From NCBI GenBank assembly GCA_021826315.1, contig JAKAZZ010000004.1, positions 1-64,000 on the forward strand: a DNA stretch of 64,000 nucleotides, written 5' to 3'. Under the pieces are notes generated by a model, which worked only from the letters and a program-made list of their open reading frames with translations, did not search any database and was not told where the DNA came from. This document shows positions 18,583 through 27,181 of this stretch, one piece after another. Origin of the DNA: Actinomycetes bacterium. Lineage in GTDB: Bacteria; Actinomycetota; Acidimicrobiia; Acidimicrobiales; Acidimicrobiaceae. The position numbers and the translations under genes are program-made. Each line of letters begins with the position of its first letter. The stretch's first letter is position 1.

Positions 18583-18645
18583 TTGGAGACGCCAACTAAG
18601 GAGTTTCGCACGTAGCTAAGGGTAGGCGAGTAGTAGAAAGGGTTG

Positions 18646-20640
18646 CTACCTACCACCGCAAGCTTTACCCGAGGTGACGATCCTAACGCGACCAATAAAG
18701 TTGACGCACGAGGTCGTTGTTGAAACAGGCAACTTCGACAGTGAGAAGTGAGGCATGGCATTGATGACATTCGTCGCAACCGGGGTCGAATTCATACCGA
18801 TTGTCGATGGCCCAGCTTTAGCACCCAAGTGAGCGAGGGCATAGGTCATTACGTCGGAGAACACCTTTGCAGAAGTTGCTCCTCCGTACAACTGCTTAGG
18901 TTCGGTCAGGACAACGATTGCCGACAAGGGAACGGTTGAGTTGGTCGTAAAACCAACGAAAGTTGCCATATATTGACCCGGGATATATCCAAGCGTTGGA
19001 TTATTTGGAAAAGCGATCTGTGCAGTACCAGTCTTTCCCGATATAGCAAAACCCGGAACTGCTGCCGCTGGAGCCGTGGAGTTGGCATCTGTTACCCCCG
19101 ACATGAGCGATCGCATCGTCGCTGCCAACGAAGGAGAGATAACCCTTCTAGCCTTCGGCGCAACGGCTTTGCCACCGATCGAAAGTGCAAGTCTCGGCGT
19201 ATAGAGATTACCATTTGCAGCAAGAACGTTATAGGAGTCGAGAACTTGCAGGGGTGTGGCGAGTTCATCTTGACCTATCGGTACGGCTCCTCTAGCTGTG
19301 GCAGACTGCTTGGCGACGGGATCAAGGTAACCATATGTACTGCCATGGAGATTAAGCCCCGTTGGAACCCCCCATCCAAAGTTATTGAATGATTTATTAA
19401 TCGCCGTAGGGGAGAGCTTCGAGGCCACCATAATCGTTCCGACGTTCGACGATTGAGCGAGTATATCCTTGGGAGTCATGATCTGTGGTGCGTGCACTTC
19501 AGCGTCGTGAAAGGTAGATGCACCGACGCGAATTGAATCTGGAACCACGATCTCAGTCTGGGGAGTTACTACTCCGGCTTTCAGGGCGGCAGCAAACGTC
19601 GCTATCTTCGCAACTGATCCGGGCTCATATGCATCAGTCACGGCATTTACAGTGTCGCTCTGCTGCGTAAACGTAAAGGCAGGTTGAGGTTGGTTGAGTG
19701 GAGCCACTGGAGGGGTCGTTGAATTCGGCGGTTGCCCGGCGGTTTCGTCGACCATGGCATAGATATCACCGTTGGTTGGATTCATAACAACCACGGTCCC
19801 GGTACGTGCCTGAGACGCGACCATCTCAGCCGACAACGCACTCTCTGCATCGAGCTGTATGGACGTATCTAGGGTGGTAACGACGTTTAATCCAGGTACT
19901 GACTCTTTCACGACCTTGGGAGGAATAGGAAGGTTGCTGTTATAGGGTGCGCTTGAGATTATCTCGGTTCCTGCATTACCCGTGAGGCTCGAGTTGAAGT
20001 AATTCTCCAATCCTCCTTGTGCTTCGCCGTAGAGTGTGACTCTGCCGATAAGGGATTGTGCCATTGCCTGATTGGGATTCACACGAATAGGATCATCGAT
20101 CAAGTTGATTCCAACTAAGGGGTCAGGGAGACCATGCGAGGCTGCGCTAGCGATAGCGCTGTCGATCGCGCTTACTTGCGCATCTGATATCTGTCGCGCG
20201 ACGTAGGCAAATTGCCCTGGAGCAATCAGTGCAGCGTGTATCTGTACCTCCGGCAAATTTAGGATGCGAGAGAGTAGTTGCGCTTCAGCAATGGGGTTTT
20301 GCACCTGCGCAGGATCAACTACTACAGTCTTCGCCGGTTTCGACGCAGCAAGTACAACACCATTTCTATCTAAAATCGAACCTCGAATCGGGGTGATCGC
20401 TTGATAATTTAGTCCCACAATACGCGACAGATCGAGATAACTCGATGAAGGGGCCATCGATACAAGAACCAACCTGACGACGATTAGGAGGGCAAACATG
20501 ATTACAAGAATTGAAAGGAATCGTCCTCGGCGTCTTGAAATCGCTCTTTGTGGCGGACGATATTGTTGCGAACCCCTTCGCAAGTTATCGCCTGCGGATG
20601 AGCCATTGCCTCGTGATTGCCTTTGATCTATAAATGTCAT
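18646..20640 (-). CDS. ftsI: Septal penicillin-binding protein FtsI (PBP3, class B)
   Basis: 664 residues; the septal transpeptidase. A basic, glycine-rich cytoplasmic tail of about 40 residues, one membrane span (about 41-61), a pedestal domain starting PIRGSILDRNGVVLA, and a transpeptidase domain. Active-site motifs are S342-V-A-K (EPGSVAKI), S397-S-N and K536-T-G-T (SGKTGTAQI). The C-terminal 60 residues after the transpeptidase contain two cysteines and no full PASTA repeat that I recognise. It is five bases downstream of ftsL. Confidence 0.96.
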   Translation of the reverse strand: MTFIDQRQSRGNGSSAGDNLRRGSQQYRPPQRAISRRRGRFLSILVIMFALLIVVRLVLVSMAPSSSYLDLSRIVGLNYQAITPIRGSILDRNGVVLAASKPAKTVVVDPAQVQNPIAEAQLLSRILNLPEVQIHAALIAPGQFAYVARQISDAQVSAIDSAIASAASHGLPDPLVGINLIDDPIRVNPNQAMAQSLIGRVTLYGEAQGGLENYFNSSLTGNAGTEIISSAPYNSNLPIPPKVVKESVPGLNVVTTLDTSIQLDAESALSAEMVASQARTGTVVVMNPTNGDIYAMVDETAGQPPNSTTPPVAPLNQPQPAFTFTQQSDTVNAVTDAYEPGSVAKIATFAAALKAGVVTPQTEIVVPDSIRVGASTFHDAEVHAPQIMTPKDILAQSSNVGTIMVASKLSPTAINKSFNNFGWGVPTGLNLHGSTYGYLDPVAKQSATARGAVPIGQDELATPLQVLDSYNVLAANGNLYTPRLALSIGGKAVAPKARRVISPSLAATMRSLMSGVTDANSTAPAAAVPGFAISGKTGTAQIAFPNNPTLGYIPGQYMATFVGFTTNSTVPLSAIVVLTEPKQLYGGATSAKVFSDVMTYALAHLGAKAGPSTIGMNSTPVATNVINAMPHFSLSKLPVSTTTSCVNFIGRVRIVTSGKACGGR

Positions 20641-20645
20641 CTCGG

Positions 20646-21524
20646 CTAACCTGCCGTCGTTGGAGCGGTATTAGTTGCAGTGGCTGGTACCGTAGTTGTC
20701 GTAACAGGTACCGTGGTCGCGGTTGACGCCGTCGGGGCAGCAACGACAGTCGACCTTACTGTACCGGTGGTAGCGTTTCCACTCGTATTCAGAGATCCCT
20801 GGGTTTGAGAAGGCTGGATCGACACTCCCGGGGCCAATGTAGTAGTCGGGGCTTCTCCCGCTGGCGTGTAGTACTCAGAGTAAGGTTGCGAGCTTGCTGA
20901 GTAAAGGGACAAGTGGCTATTGCTAGCGACTCCACTCGAGGTTGCAAAAGTCATGTGCAACTTGGACTGGGCATATTGTGCAATCCTTGCGGGTGAACCT
21001 AAAGAAGCCTCCGTAAGTCCAAGCTGCTGGTTACTACTCTTGAGGGATGTAATCGTTGAGTTATAGCTAGCGATCGATAACGACATTTTGCCGATCTCCG
21101 CTTGAGCGATGACTCCAGTTAAGACCGAGAACGCGACGACCGAAATTGCCGTCAAGTAGAAGAAGCGCTTTACCAAAAGTGGCCTTCGAAGTGCCTTTAG
21201 TTCCTCTCCTGTTGGAAGTGGCCTTAAATGTGCTGGACGATATCGACCTGCATCAACTTTGCGATCGATATGCTCTTCGGGTCGCAACTTTGGCGCATTG
21301 GCACTTTGGTTAATAATTTGACGCCGAAGCGACGGACCGGGAGCACCAGAGGCTGCCCCGTCTCGGGAGATTGTTCTTCTCCTTCGTCCATCCTCGACTG
21401 GAACGCGCGCATCGGAAATAGGCCTTTGACGTTCGTCCTGAAACTCGCCAGAGCGAGCCTCACGAAGCCAATCTTCAAAGGAGCCAGCGCTTTTATTGTT
21501 TAATTGTTCCTGGCTAAGTGTCAC
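20646..21524 (-). CDS. ftsL: FtsL-like bitopic division protein with long N-terminus and T/A/V-rich tail
   Basis: About 292 residues from GTG 21522-21524, which follows GGAG by 7 bases; an upstream frame to 21578 would overlap rsmH by 65 bases. Position between rsmH and ftsI, one membrane span (FFYLTAISVVAFSVLTGVIA, about 121-140) and a short helical heptad region after it identify FtsL. Unusually, about 118 polar residues precede the span, and the outer part ends in about 90 low-complexity residues rich in T, A, V, S and P. Canonical FtsL is about 100-120 residues. Assignment rests on context and topology rather than strong sequence similarity. Confidence 0.78.
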   Translation of the reverse strand: MTLSQEQLNNKSAGSFEDWLREARSGEFQDERQRPISDARVPVEDGRRRRTISRDGAASGAPGPSLRRQIINQSANAPKLRPEEHIDRKVDAGRYRPAHLRPLPTGEELKALRRPLLVKRFFYLTAISVVAFSVLTGVIAQAEIGKMSLSIASYNSTITSLKSSNQQLGLTEASLGSPARIAQYAQSKLHMTFATSSGVASNSHLSLYSASSQPYSEYYTPAGEAPTTTLAPGVSIQPSQTQGSLNTSGNATTGTVRSTVVAAPTASTATTVPVTTTTVPATATNTAPTTAG

Positions 21525-22527
21525 GAGAGAACTCCATCTGGGGTCGAACCAACTCTTCTTCAGTAATTTCAATCGCACGTAAACGTGCTGAGCGACTCCG
21601 AGAGTTCTCCTTTAGTTCATCACTGCGAGGCATTACCCTCTTCAGTAGATACCGTGCTCGTTTCATAGCACCACAGACACACGGCAATCTGGGGGGACAC
21701 GTACAGCTGCCTTCAACTGCGACCCTGAAGGCACGCTTCACTCTTTCATCTTCACCAGAATGGTACGAAATAATCGCCGCTATCGCTCCAACCGATAGCT
21801 CTTCATCTATGAAGGCAAGGAGGAGATCAAGTTCGTCAAGTTCCTTATTTACTGCAATCCGTAGGGCCTGGAAGGTTGCCACTACAGCACCCTTTCTGAC
21901 GTGGCCATATCCCTTAGGAATCGACTCCTCAACTACCTCAACTAATTTCGTAGTCGAAGAGATTGGAAGCGCCTCCTTTATCATCCGTGCAATTCTCGAA
22001 GCGAAACGACGTTCCCCATTTGTGGCAATCGACCGAGCAAGATCGTCAACGTCGATGATCTCGAGCAATTCGGCCGCGGTAATAGTCTCCGACGACGACA
22101 TCCTCATATCGAGAGGACCACCCTCACGAATCGAAAAACCACGTGCTGGATCATCAAATTGATGGGAAGAAACCCCAAGATCCGCCAAGACACCAGCTAT
22201 TGCATCATCGCCGATGAATTCATCGAGGCCCCCGCGTTCGAGTTCATCACCTATCGTTGAGAAGGGAGCATTTATCGCTACAAATCGATCACCAAACTTT
22301 GCAAGGCGATCTGTAGCAGCTCCAATCGCTTCCGAATCTCGATCGAATCCAATTATTCGAATTTCATCAGTCATCGTAAGCAGTGCATCGCTGTGACCTC
22401 CACCGCCAAGAGTGGCATCAAAGACGACTCCACTTCGACCCGTGAATAGATCAGCGACCTCTCTCCAAAGGACTGGTGCGTGATAGCTGCTTGAGAATCT
22501 CGAAGAATATGCCTCGTTACTGAACAT
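21514..22527 (-). CDS. rsmH: 16S rRNA (cytosine1402-N4)-methyltransferase RsmH
   Basis: 337 residues. Methylates C1402 in 16S rRNA with SAM. It begins MFSNEAYSSRF then SYHAPVLWREV; the SAM site is FDATLGGGGHSDALL; later come GVLADLGVSSHQFDDPARGFS, GPLDMRMS, the FQALRIAVN segment and ISYHSGEDERVKRAF. The chosen ATG 22525-22527 has GGAG seven bases upstream and overlaps mraZ by 11 bases; the longer frame to 22560 lacks such a site. A 50-residue cysteine-bearing stretch (CTCPPRLPCVCG) near the C-terminus is typical of the family. Confidence 0.96.
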   Translation of the reverse strand: MFSNEAYSSRFSSSYHAPVLWREVADLFTGRSGVVFDATLGGGGHSDALLTMTDEIRIIGFDRDSEAIGAATDRLAKFGDRFVAINAPFSTIGDELERGGLDEFIGDDAIAGVLADLGVSSHQFDDPARGFSIREGGPLDMRMSSSETITAAELLEIIDVDDLARSIATNGERRFASRIARMIKEALPISSTTKLVEVVEESIPKGYGHVRKGAVVATFQALRIAVNKELDELDLLLAFIDEELSVGAIAAIISYHSGEDERVKRAFRVAVEGSCTCPPRLPCVCGAMKRARYLLKRVMPRSDELKENSRSRSARLRAIEITEEELVRPQMEFSRDT

Positions 22528-22936
22528 CTTGGGTCTCCATATGGAAATTCCAAGCTTCAACGCTCCAAAGCTCTATTGTTTGAAGTGCCCCAACGACCAA
22601 AACGTCTTTTGTCAAGTTTGCATAATCGCGGAGACGCTGTGGAATTGCAAGTCTTCCGGTGGCATCTATCTCACCCATAAAAGCTTCACTCGACCAGAAC
22701 CTCAGGCGACGCCTCGCCGCAACATCTTCAAGATCCGCATTTAGGTAGCGATCAGAAAATTCATTAAAGTCCTGTGATCGCCAAATTGTAAGGCAGGGAT
22801 CGGAGAATTGAGACTTTGAGACGACGCAGGATTGACCTAAATCTCTTCGAAGCTGTGCCGGGAGTGTAAGCCTCCCCTTCGGATCAAGATTGTGTTCGTG
22901 GATACCAATGAAGCGTGGTGCTTCTAACGCCGTCAT
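22517..22936 (-). CDS. mraZ: Transcriptional regulator MraZ
   Basis: 139 residues with two AbrB-like swapped-hairpin domains: FIGIHEHNLDPKGRLTLPAQL and FMGEIDATGRLAIPQRL, each with the D-x-x-G-R-L signature. MraZ represses or tunes the dcw operon by binding repeats upstream of its own gene. ATG 22934-22936 follows AGGGGGT closely; the open frame further to 23035 is not conserved and would run through the operator. It is the first gene of the dcw transcript. Confidence 0.95.
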   Translation of the reverse strand: MTALEAPRFIGIHEHNLDPKGRLTLPAQLRRDLGQSCVVSKSQFSDPCLTIWRSQDFNEFSDRYLNADLEDVAARRRLRFWSSEAFMGEIDATGRLAIPQRLRDYANLTKDVLVVGALQTIELWSVEAWNFHMETQDVQ

Positions 22937-22979
22937 TGCTACCCCCTCTAACACACATGCCCCTATATCTTCCCTTTCC

Positions 22980-23005
22980 ATCCACTTTACACCAAAATGC
23001 CCCAC
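22980..23005 (-). promoter_or_regulatory. Candidate MraZ operator (phased TGG repeats)
   Basis: On the minus strand TGGGG, TGGTG and TGGAT begin at exact 10-base intervals (plus-strand positions 23004, 22994 and 22984), upstream of mraZ. In the published form of the MraZ box, G-T-G-G-G units are separated by 5 bases; here the units read GTGGG, TTGGT and GTGGA with N5 spacers. A weak TAAAGT -10-like hexamer overlaps the repeats. Binding by the encoded MraZ is inferred. Confidence 0.65.
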
Positions 23006-23131
23006 CCGCAAACAAAAGTTACTCATTGTGGTCAAAACAGCTTCAAATTTTTAGCAAAGTCTTACCTAGTGGATATTCAAGGGGCGTTATTGGTCAGATA
23101 CAAGAGAGGCAACCCTAAGATCGAAAGTGAG

Positions 23132-23839
23132 ATGGCAACGATCGATGACTTCAGAAAACCCTTTATCCCTACTACGAACAGCGAAAGTATCGAAGGTTTA
23201 CTGCGAAGTAGTGAGTCCCAGGTTACTGAGCGAACTGTAGTCCTTTGCAAACCACTCGACTTTGGAGTAGTAATAGGTTCTACCCAAAAGGTTTCGACGG
23301 ACCTCGCAGATTATGCCACTTCACACTCGATAAAGGTTCATAGGAGGAGTTCTGGGGGAAGCGCCGTCGTAATCGATCCCCGTAGTTCTATCTGGATCGA
23401 TATTTTTCTACCCCCAAACGACCCACTTGCCTCCACATCCATTGAACGAACCTTCGAAGTAGCATCAACGGGATGGATTGCATTGCTCGATTCACTAGAA
23501 ATCGCGGGCGAGGTCTATCGAGGACCGTACTCATTGCCACCAAAGTACAAAGAGATCTGCTTTGCGGGCAGAGCACATGGAGAAATTCTCGTTAGGGACA
23601 AGAAGGTCGTTGGGATGGCACAGAGGCGAAGGCGCATCGGCACTTACATACACACAATGGCTTACGCAAACTTCCCCTACGCTGCCACTTTTGAGGCTAC
23701 CTATGGCATTAGGGACGATCGAAGTGGTTGGAAAGATCTAGCTGTTGGATCCCTCTCAGAGTATGCAAACTTTGATGTGGCAGCGACAGCCGCATATTTA
23801 GAGAACTTCACGGATGCTCTGAATAAAAGCTATAGCTGA
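23132..23839 (+). CDS. Lipoate-protein ligase A family protein
   Basis: 235 residues of the biotin/lipoyl ligase fold. VHRRSSGGSAVVIDPRS corresponds to the RRxSGGGAV lipoyl-AMP loop, ICFAGRAHGEILVRDKKVVGMAQRR contains the expected lysine in KVVGMAQ, and SIWIDIFLP is a core strand. Such proteins attach lipoate or octanoate to carrier domains, or are inactive relatives. No separate accessory C-domain is present. The frame opens at 22997, but ATG 23132 is the more likely start. It is transcribed away from mraZ and converges on the HNH gene. Substrate unproven. Confidence 0.72.
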   Translation: MATIDDFRKPFIPTTNSESIEGLLRSSESQVTERTVVLCKPLDFGVVIGSTQKVSTDLADYATSHSIKVHRRSSGGSAVVIDPRSSIWIDIFLPPNDPLASTSIERTFEVASTGWIALLDSLEIAGEVYRGPYSLPPKYKEICFAGRAHGEILVRDKKVVGMAQRRRRIGTYIHTMAYANFPYAATFEATYGIRDDRSGWKDLAVGSLSEYANFDVAATAAYLENFTDALNKSYS

Positions 23840-23903
23840 CGAGACAATACCTTATATTGTCGTTCCGCCTTACGGTACCGAAGATACCTACGAGTCAGCG
23901 GGA

Positions 23904-24422
23904 CTATGAGATCGCGGCATAGGTAGGAATTTCGCTTTCGCCGATATAGGGAAGCCACTCATCCTTAGGATTTCCTAGGAGATATATCCAACTCTTTGCC
24001 CTCGGGGCTACCGGCTGGCGTCTAAGAACGAAGTTCGTCTCATGGAGGAGGCGATCTTCCTTGCGTGAGTTACAAGGCTTGCACGAAGCGACGACGTTAT
24101 CCCAGGCGTGACCGCCCCCTTTGCTCTTGGGGATAACATGGTCAATATTTTCTGCTGGAGCCCCACAGTACTGACACTTGTAGTTATCGCGGATAAAGAC
24201 AGCTCTCTTAGTAAGAGCAACTCTCTTAGGATATGGAACCCTTACGTAGTACTTCAATCTCACGATTGAAGGCTCTTCGAAGGTAAGGTGCTCCGAGTGA
24301 AAGAAGAATTCGGCCGCCGCGACGATCTCTGCTTTACCGCAGTAGACAAGGGAAATTGCACGATGGGAGGATACTACTCCGAGGGCTTCGTAACTCGCGT
24401 TGAGAACAAGAGCCCTGGACAT
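23904..24422 (-). CDS. HNH endonuclease family protein
   Basis: 172 residues. The N-terminal part (MSRALVLNASYEALGVVSSHRAISLVY) and ending match a widespread actinobacterial HNH protein. The nuclease core is CQYCG, then ENIDHVIPKSKGGGHAWDNVVASC, and CKPCNSRKEDR: His in DHV, Asn in WDN, and a CxxC pair on each side to bind zinc. No restriction, toxin or integrase gene is near, so it is probably a house-keeping or repair nuclease of unknown role. It stands alone on the minus strand. Confidence 0.85.
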   Translation of the reverse strand: MSRALVLNASYEALGVVSSHRAISLVYCGKAEIVAAAEFFFHSEHLTFEEPSIVRLKYYVRVPYPKRVALTKRAVFIRDNYKCQYCGAPAENIDHVIPKSKGGGHAWDNVVASCKPCNSRKEDRLLHETNFVLRRQPVAPRAKSWIYLLGNPKDEWLPYIGESEIPTYAAIS

Positions 24423-24566
24423 CGTTAGCCCCTCACCGAAGAGTGGTGGTGGAAGAAAGCCGCTGCGAAGAGCGTGAGGGACTGTCCTAGTGTCCTAGGA
24501 TCACTTTTTGCTCCTGCAATTAATCGAGACATATCGCCCCCAAATGCGGCATCGCTTAATTAAATT

Positions 24567-24848
24567 TTACACCCAAAGTCGCCGTTGCATGCGACACCAT
24601 TCGAGATATTCAAGAAGGTCCTTGCTTGGTGGCAGGGCGTCAACTGAACCGTAAAGGGTCTCCATGCGAAAGCGCAAATAGGCCATGGAAGGTGTTGGCA
24701 GATAGGGGAAAGAGGCCCACCATCTTCGACGCGTAAATGCAGTCAGTTGACGAAGGGCCGTGAGATAGAGCGAAGGCTTTGAAGATATTGCGGTAGCCGA
24801 AACCACCGACCATGCCAAAATTCTAAGGATAACCTTTACTCTTCTCAC
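24567..24848 (-). CDS. Small conserved-looking hypothetical protein
   Basis: 93 residues starting at GTG, 19 bases after the acyl-CoA dehydrogenase stop and on the same strand. An N-terminal hydrophobic helix is followed by an aromatic, basic segment (FTRRRWWASFPYLPTPSMAYLRFRMETLYG) and a short acidic end (KDLLEYLEWCR). The pattern W-W, PYLP, YLRFRMETLYG resembles small actinobacterial proteins found next to acyl-CoA metabolism genes, from memory. Function unknown. Confidence 0.65.
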   Translation of the reverse strand: MRRVKVILRILAWSVVSATAISSKPSLYLTALRQLTAFTRRRWWASFPYLPTPSMAYLRFRMETLYGSVDALPPSKDLLEYLEWCRMQRRLWV

Positions 24849-24867
24849 AGATCCATTCTAGCGTCGA

Positions 24868-26118
24868 TTAGCTATTTTGCACCTTTGACCACGAACCGGA
24901 ATCGGTGCGAGGCTCCTTAGGCAAGCCCAGAACTAACTCTCCAAGGATATTCTTTTGAACCTGCGATGTACCCGCATAGATCGTCCCTGCTCGTGCATTC
25001 AAGAACGTCATATCCCACGACGCACTTGAGTTTGGAGCTCCCGGATCGTCGGTTTGGAATGCAGACGTTGGTCGACGACCAAGCACTTCAAGAGCATTTG
25101 CACCCAAAATATCTAAGGCGAGCTCGGTTATCACTTGGTGGTATTCACTCCAGTACAGTTTTGAAATCGATGCTTCCGGACCGGGGTGACGTCCGGATAA
25201 GAATTGCGAAAGGGTTCTCAAACCCAAGTAACGCATAACCTCGACCCTACTGTAACACCATGCAATCCTCTGACGAATAATAGGATCGCTACTTACACCG
25301 CGCTCCTTGGCCATAGCGATTAAGCGATCCAACTCTTGGCGGAAGCGGATCGGCAGGATAGCGGCTGCCTCCCCACGCTCGTAGCCGAGGAGGGTCATAG
25401 CAACAGACCATCCCTGCCCGACCTGCCCAACTATGTTTTCCTTAGCCGTACGTGCATTGGTAAAGAAGACCTCATTGAATTCAGACTCACCTGAGATCAT
25501 CTTGATTGGGCGCACCTCAACACCTTCTTGATCCATTGGAACGAGGTGAAAAGAGATACCTTTGTGCTTTGGCGCATCAGGATCCGTACGAGTAAGAACA
25601 AATATCCAGTTCGCCAAATGTCCCGCTGAAGTCCAAATCTTTTGACCATTGATAACCCATTCATCGCCATCTAGGACGGCGCGAGTACCAAGATTTGCTA
25701 GGTCACTCCCGGCATTGGGCTCACTATAACCCTGACACCACCTGTCTTCACCTGAGAGAATGCGTGGCAGGAAGTGGTGCTTCTGTTCTTCAGTTCCCCA
25801 TTGAATGATTGTATTTCCAACCATCTGAATCCCAAAGACGTCGTTAGGTCCGCCCGTAGGAACCCCCGCCTTTGCAAACTCCTCAACTAGGACGACTTGT
25901 TCTAGTGGAGAGAGACCTGCGCCGCCATACTCTTTCGGCCAATATGGAGCAAGGAGCCCATTTTCGTAGAGGGTCGTGCGCCACTTTTCAGTAAACGCCG
26001 GAACCTCATCTTCGCTAATAGTTCCAATTCCTCCAAAGCCCTCTGGGAGGTTAGCGTGAAGAAAGCTTTGGATCGTTGTTCGATACTCTTCTGCTGAAGG
26101 GGGATATGTCATGTCCAT
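24868..26118 (-). CDS. Acyl-CoA dehydrogenase
   Basis: 416 residues; FAD enzyme introducing a double bond in an acyl-CoA. Motifs are WPKEYGGAGLSPLEQVVL, CQGYSEPNAGSDLA and the FAD/acyl-binding WVINGQKIWTSAGHLANWIFVL, then GYERGEAAAILP in the C-terminal helical bundle, with AGTIYAGTSQVQKNILGELVLG at the end. The last motif (Y-A-G-T-S-Q-x-Q) is typical. It probably forms a small operon with the 93-residue protein downstream. The acyl substrate (fatty acid, branched or steroid side chain) cannot be told. Confidence 0.92.
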   Translation of the reverse strand: MDMTYPPSAEEYRTTIQSFLHANLPEGFGGIGTISEDEVPAFTEKWRTTLYENGLLAPYWPKEYGGAGLSPLEQVVLVEEFAKAGVPTGGPNDVFGIQMVGNTIIQWGTEEQKHHFLPRILSGEDRWCQGYSEPNAGSDLANLGTRAVLDGDEWVINGQKIWTSAGHLANWIFVLTRTDPDAPKHKGISFHLVPMDQEGVEVRPIKMISGESEFNEVFFTNARTAKENIVGQVGQGWSVAMTLLGYERGEAAAILPIRFRQELDRLIAMAKERGVSSDPIIRQRIAWCYSRVEVMRYLGLRTLSQFLSGRHPGPEASISKLYWSEYHQVITELALDILGANALEVLGRRPTSAFQTDDPGAPNSSASWDMTFLNARAGTIYAGTSQVQKNILGELVLGLPKEPRTDSGSWSKVQNS

Positions 26119-26165
26119 ATCTTCGAAACTATCGCAAAATAGAGATCTAAATAACGTAAAACTAG

Positions 26166-26190
26166 AAGAGCACCCTAAAAGGGTGCTCTT
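26166..26190 (-). terminator. Hairpin terminator between DUF3040 gene and acyl-CoA dehydrogenase
   Basis: AAGAGCACCC (26166-26175) pairs with GGGTGCTCTT (26181-26190) around a five-base loop. Only minus-strand genes flank it, so it most likely ends the DUF3040 transcript; the following tract on that strand is CTAGTTTTACG. Confidence 0.6.
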
Positions 26191-26240
26191 TACATCACTG
26201 AAATTTCATTATGGGCAATGTTTCGAACCACTATTTGCGG

Positions 26241-26618
26241 TTACTTATCTTTTGGTCCAAACTTACGACGCAACTTGCTGGATAGATCCTTGGACTTAGC
26301 ACTCTTGTTTCCTGGAGTTCGGCCGGAAGTAAGATCATGCCAACTCGCTTTGCCAAGTCGTCTCAGGTTTTGCTCGAAGACAACTGATGAAATCAACATA
26401 ATTCCGAAACCTATCGCTCCGAGAGCGAAAGAGGTCGAAAACGTAAAGATTGTAAAGGCAAGTCCTACGAAGAAGGTAAGTGAAGACCACTTACAATTTC
26501 TTCCTGCGTGGCGATAGACGGTCTCCTCTTTGACGCGCGCGGCAAAATTGGGATCCGACTCATAAAAGTTCTTTTCGATCTCTCGAAGAACGTTCTGCTC
26601 ATGTTCTGAAAGAGGCAC
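26241..26618 (-). CDS. DUF3040 family membrane protein
   Basis: 125 residues. It begins MPLSEHEQNVLREIEKNFYESDP, the hallmark of the actinobacterial DUF3040 family. Two hydrophobic segments follow (LTFFVGLAFTIFTFSTSFA and ALGAIGFGIMLISSVVF, about 46-80), and the tail is basic. These proteins often lie near division genes; the function is not known. It ends before the hairpin at 26166-26190. Confidence 0.85.
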   Translation of the reverse strand: MPLSEHEQNVLREIEKNFYESDPNFAARVKEETVYRHAGRNCKWSSLTFFVGLAFTIFTFSTSFALGAIGFGIMLISSVVFEQNLRRLGKASWHDLTSGRTPGNKSAKSKDLSSKLRRKFGPKDK

Positions 26619-26748
26619 TCTTCACTCCTCCACTACTTCCGGGTCTTGCCCACGAGACCACGGCTTAGGCGACTTGCCACTCAATAACTTACAACAATGT
26701 TACATCTCAAATCTTCCAATTAAAGGTCGACCTTTCAAGTATCTTTCT

Positions 26749-27129
26749 TTAACTGCTTTTGAGATATAGTTGCGCCTCCTCAAGCATAGTGCTAAGGGTT
26801 TCGTATTTGCCAGAACCATCATCTTTGACCACTTCGAAGGCGAAATCTTCGACTCCCGAGATCATGACCAAGAGGATGTCCACTTTCAAAATTGCGCTGC
26901 GCTCAACCCCGGCTGAAGGCTCAATGGAGACGAAAGTGACTCTCTCAGTGGAAAGAATTACTGAGGTAGCGCCGGAGTTCAAAATGGCCTCTATGTCTCT
27001 TCCAATTCGCGGTCGCAAACGAAAGTCAACCGCAACGCTAAATCCTACGCTTGAGATCTTTGAAGCAAGATAAGAGGTCGCCTCTGAAAGGAAGTGGTAC
27101 GAATTCGATCTGACCTCGATCTCTATCAT
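26749..27129 (-). CDS. Hypothetical protein
   Basis: 126 residues with no family that I recognise. AGGAAAGGG lies about 11 bases before ATG 27127-27129, and the gene follows the PIG-L gene by 52 bases on the same strand. No membrane segment; the composition is that of a mixed alpha/beta soluble protein (SVILSTERVTFVSIEP). An overlapping plus-strand frame exists but lacks a ribosome-binding site. Coding status is likely, not certain. Confidence 0.55.
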   Translation of the reverse strand: MIEIEVRSNSYHFLSEATSYLASKISSVGFSVAVDFRLRPRIGRDIEAILNSGATSVILSTERVTFVSIEPSAGVERSAILKVDILLVMISGVEDFAFEVVKDDGSGKYETLSTMLEEAQLYLKSS

Positions 27130-27181
27130 TTCGGACGACCCTTTCCTCTCTCGTATGACAAAAATTTATAAATCCACCGAG

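Noticed and set aside
23843-23861. Hairpin GACAATA/TATTGTC after the lipoate-ligase-like gene as a terminator
   Set aside because: Weak A+T stem with no T-run; cannot be supported as a terminator.
23904-24422. HNH gene as part of a mobile element or intron
   Set aside because: No reverse transcriptase, integrase or repeats nearby; matches a common stand-alone chromosomal HNH protein.
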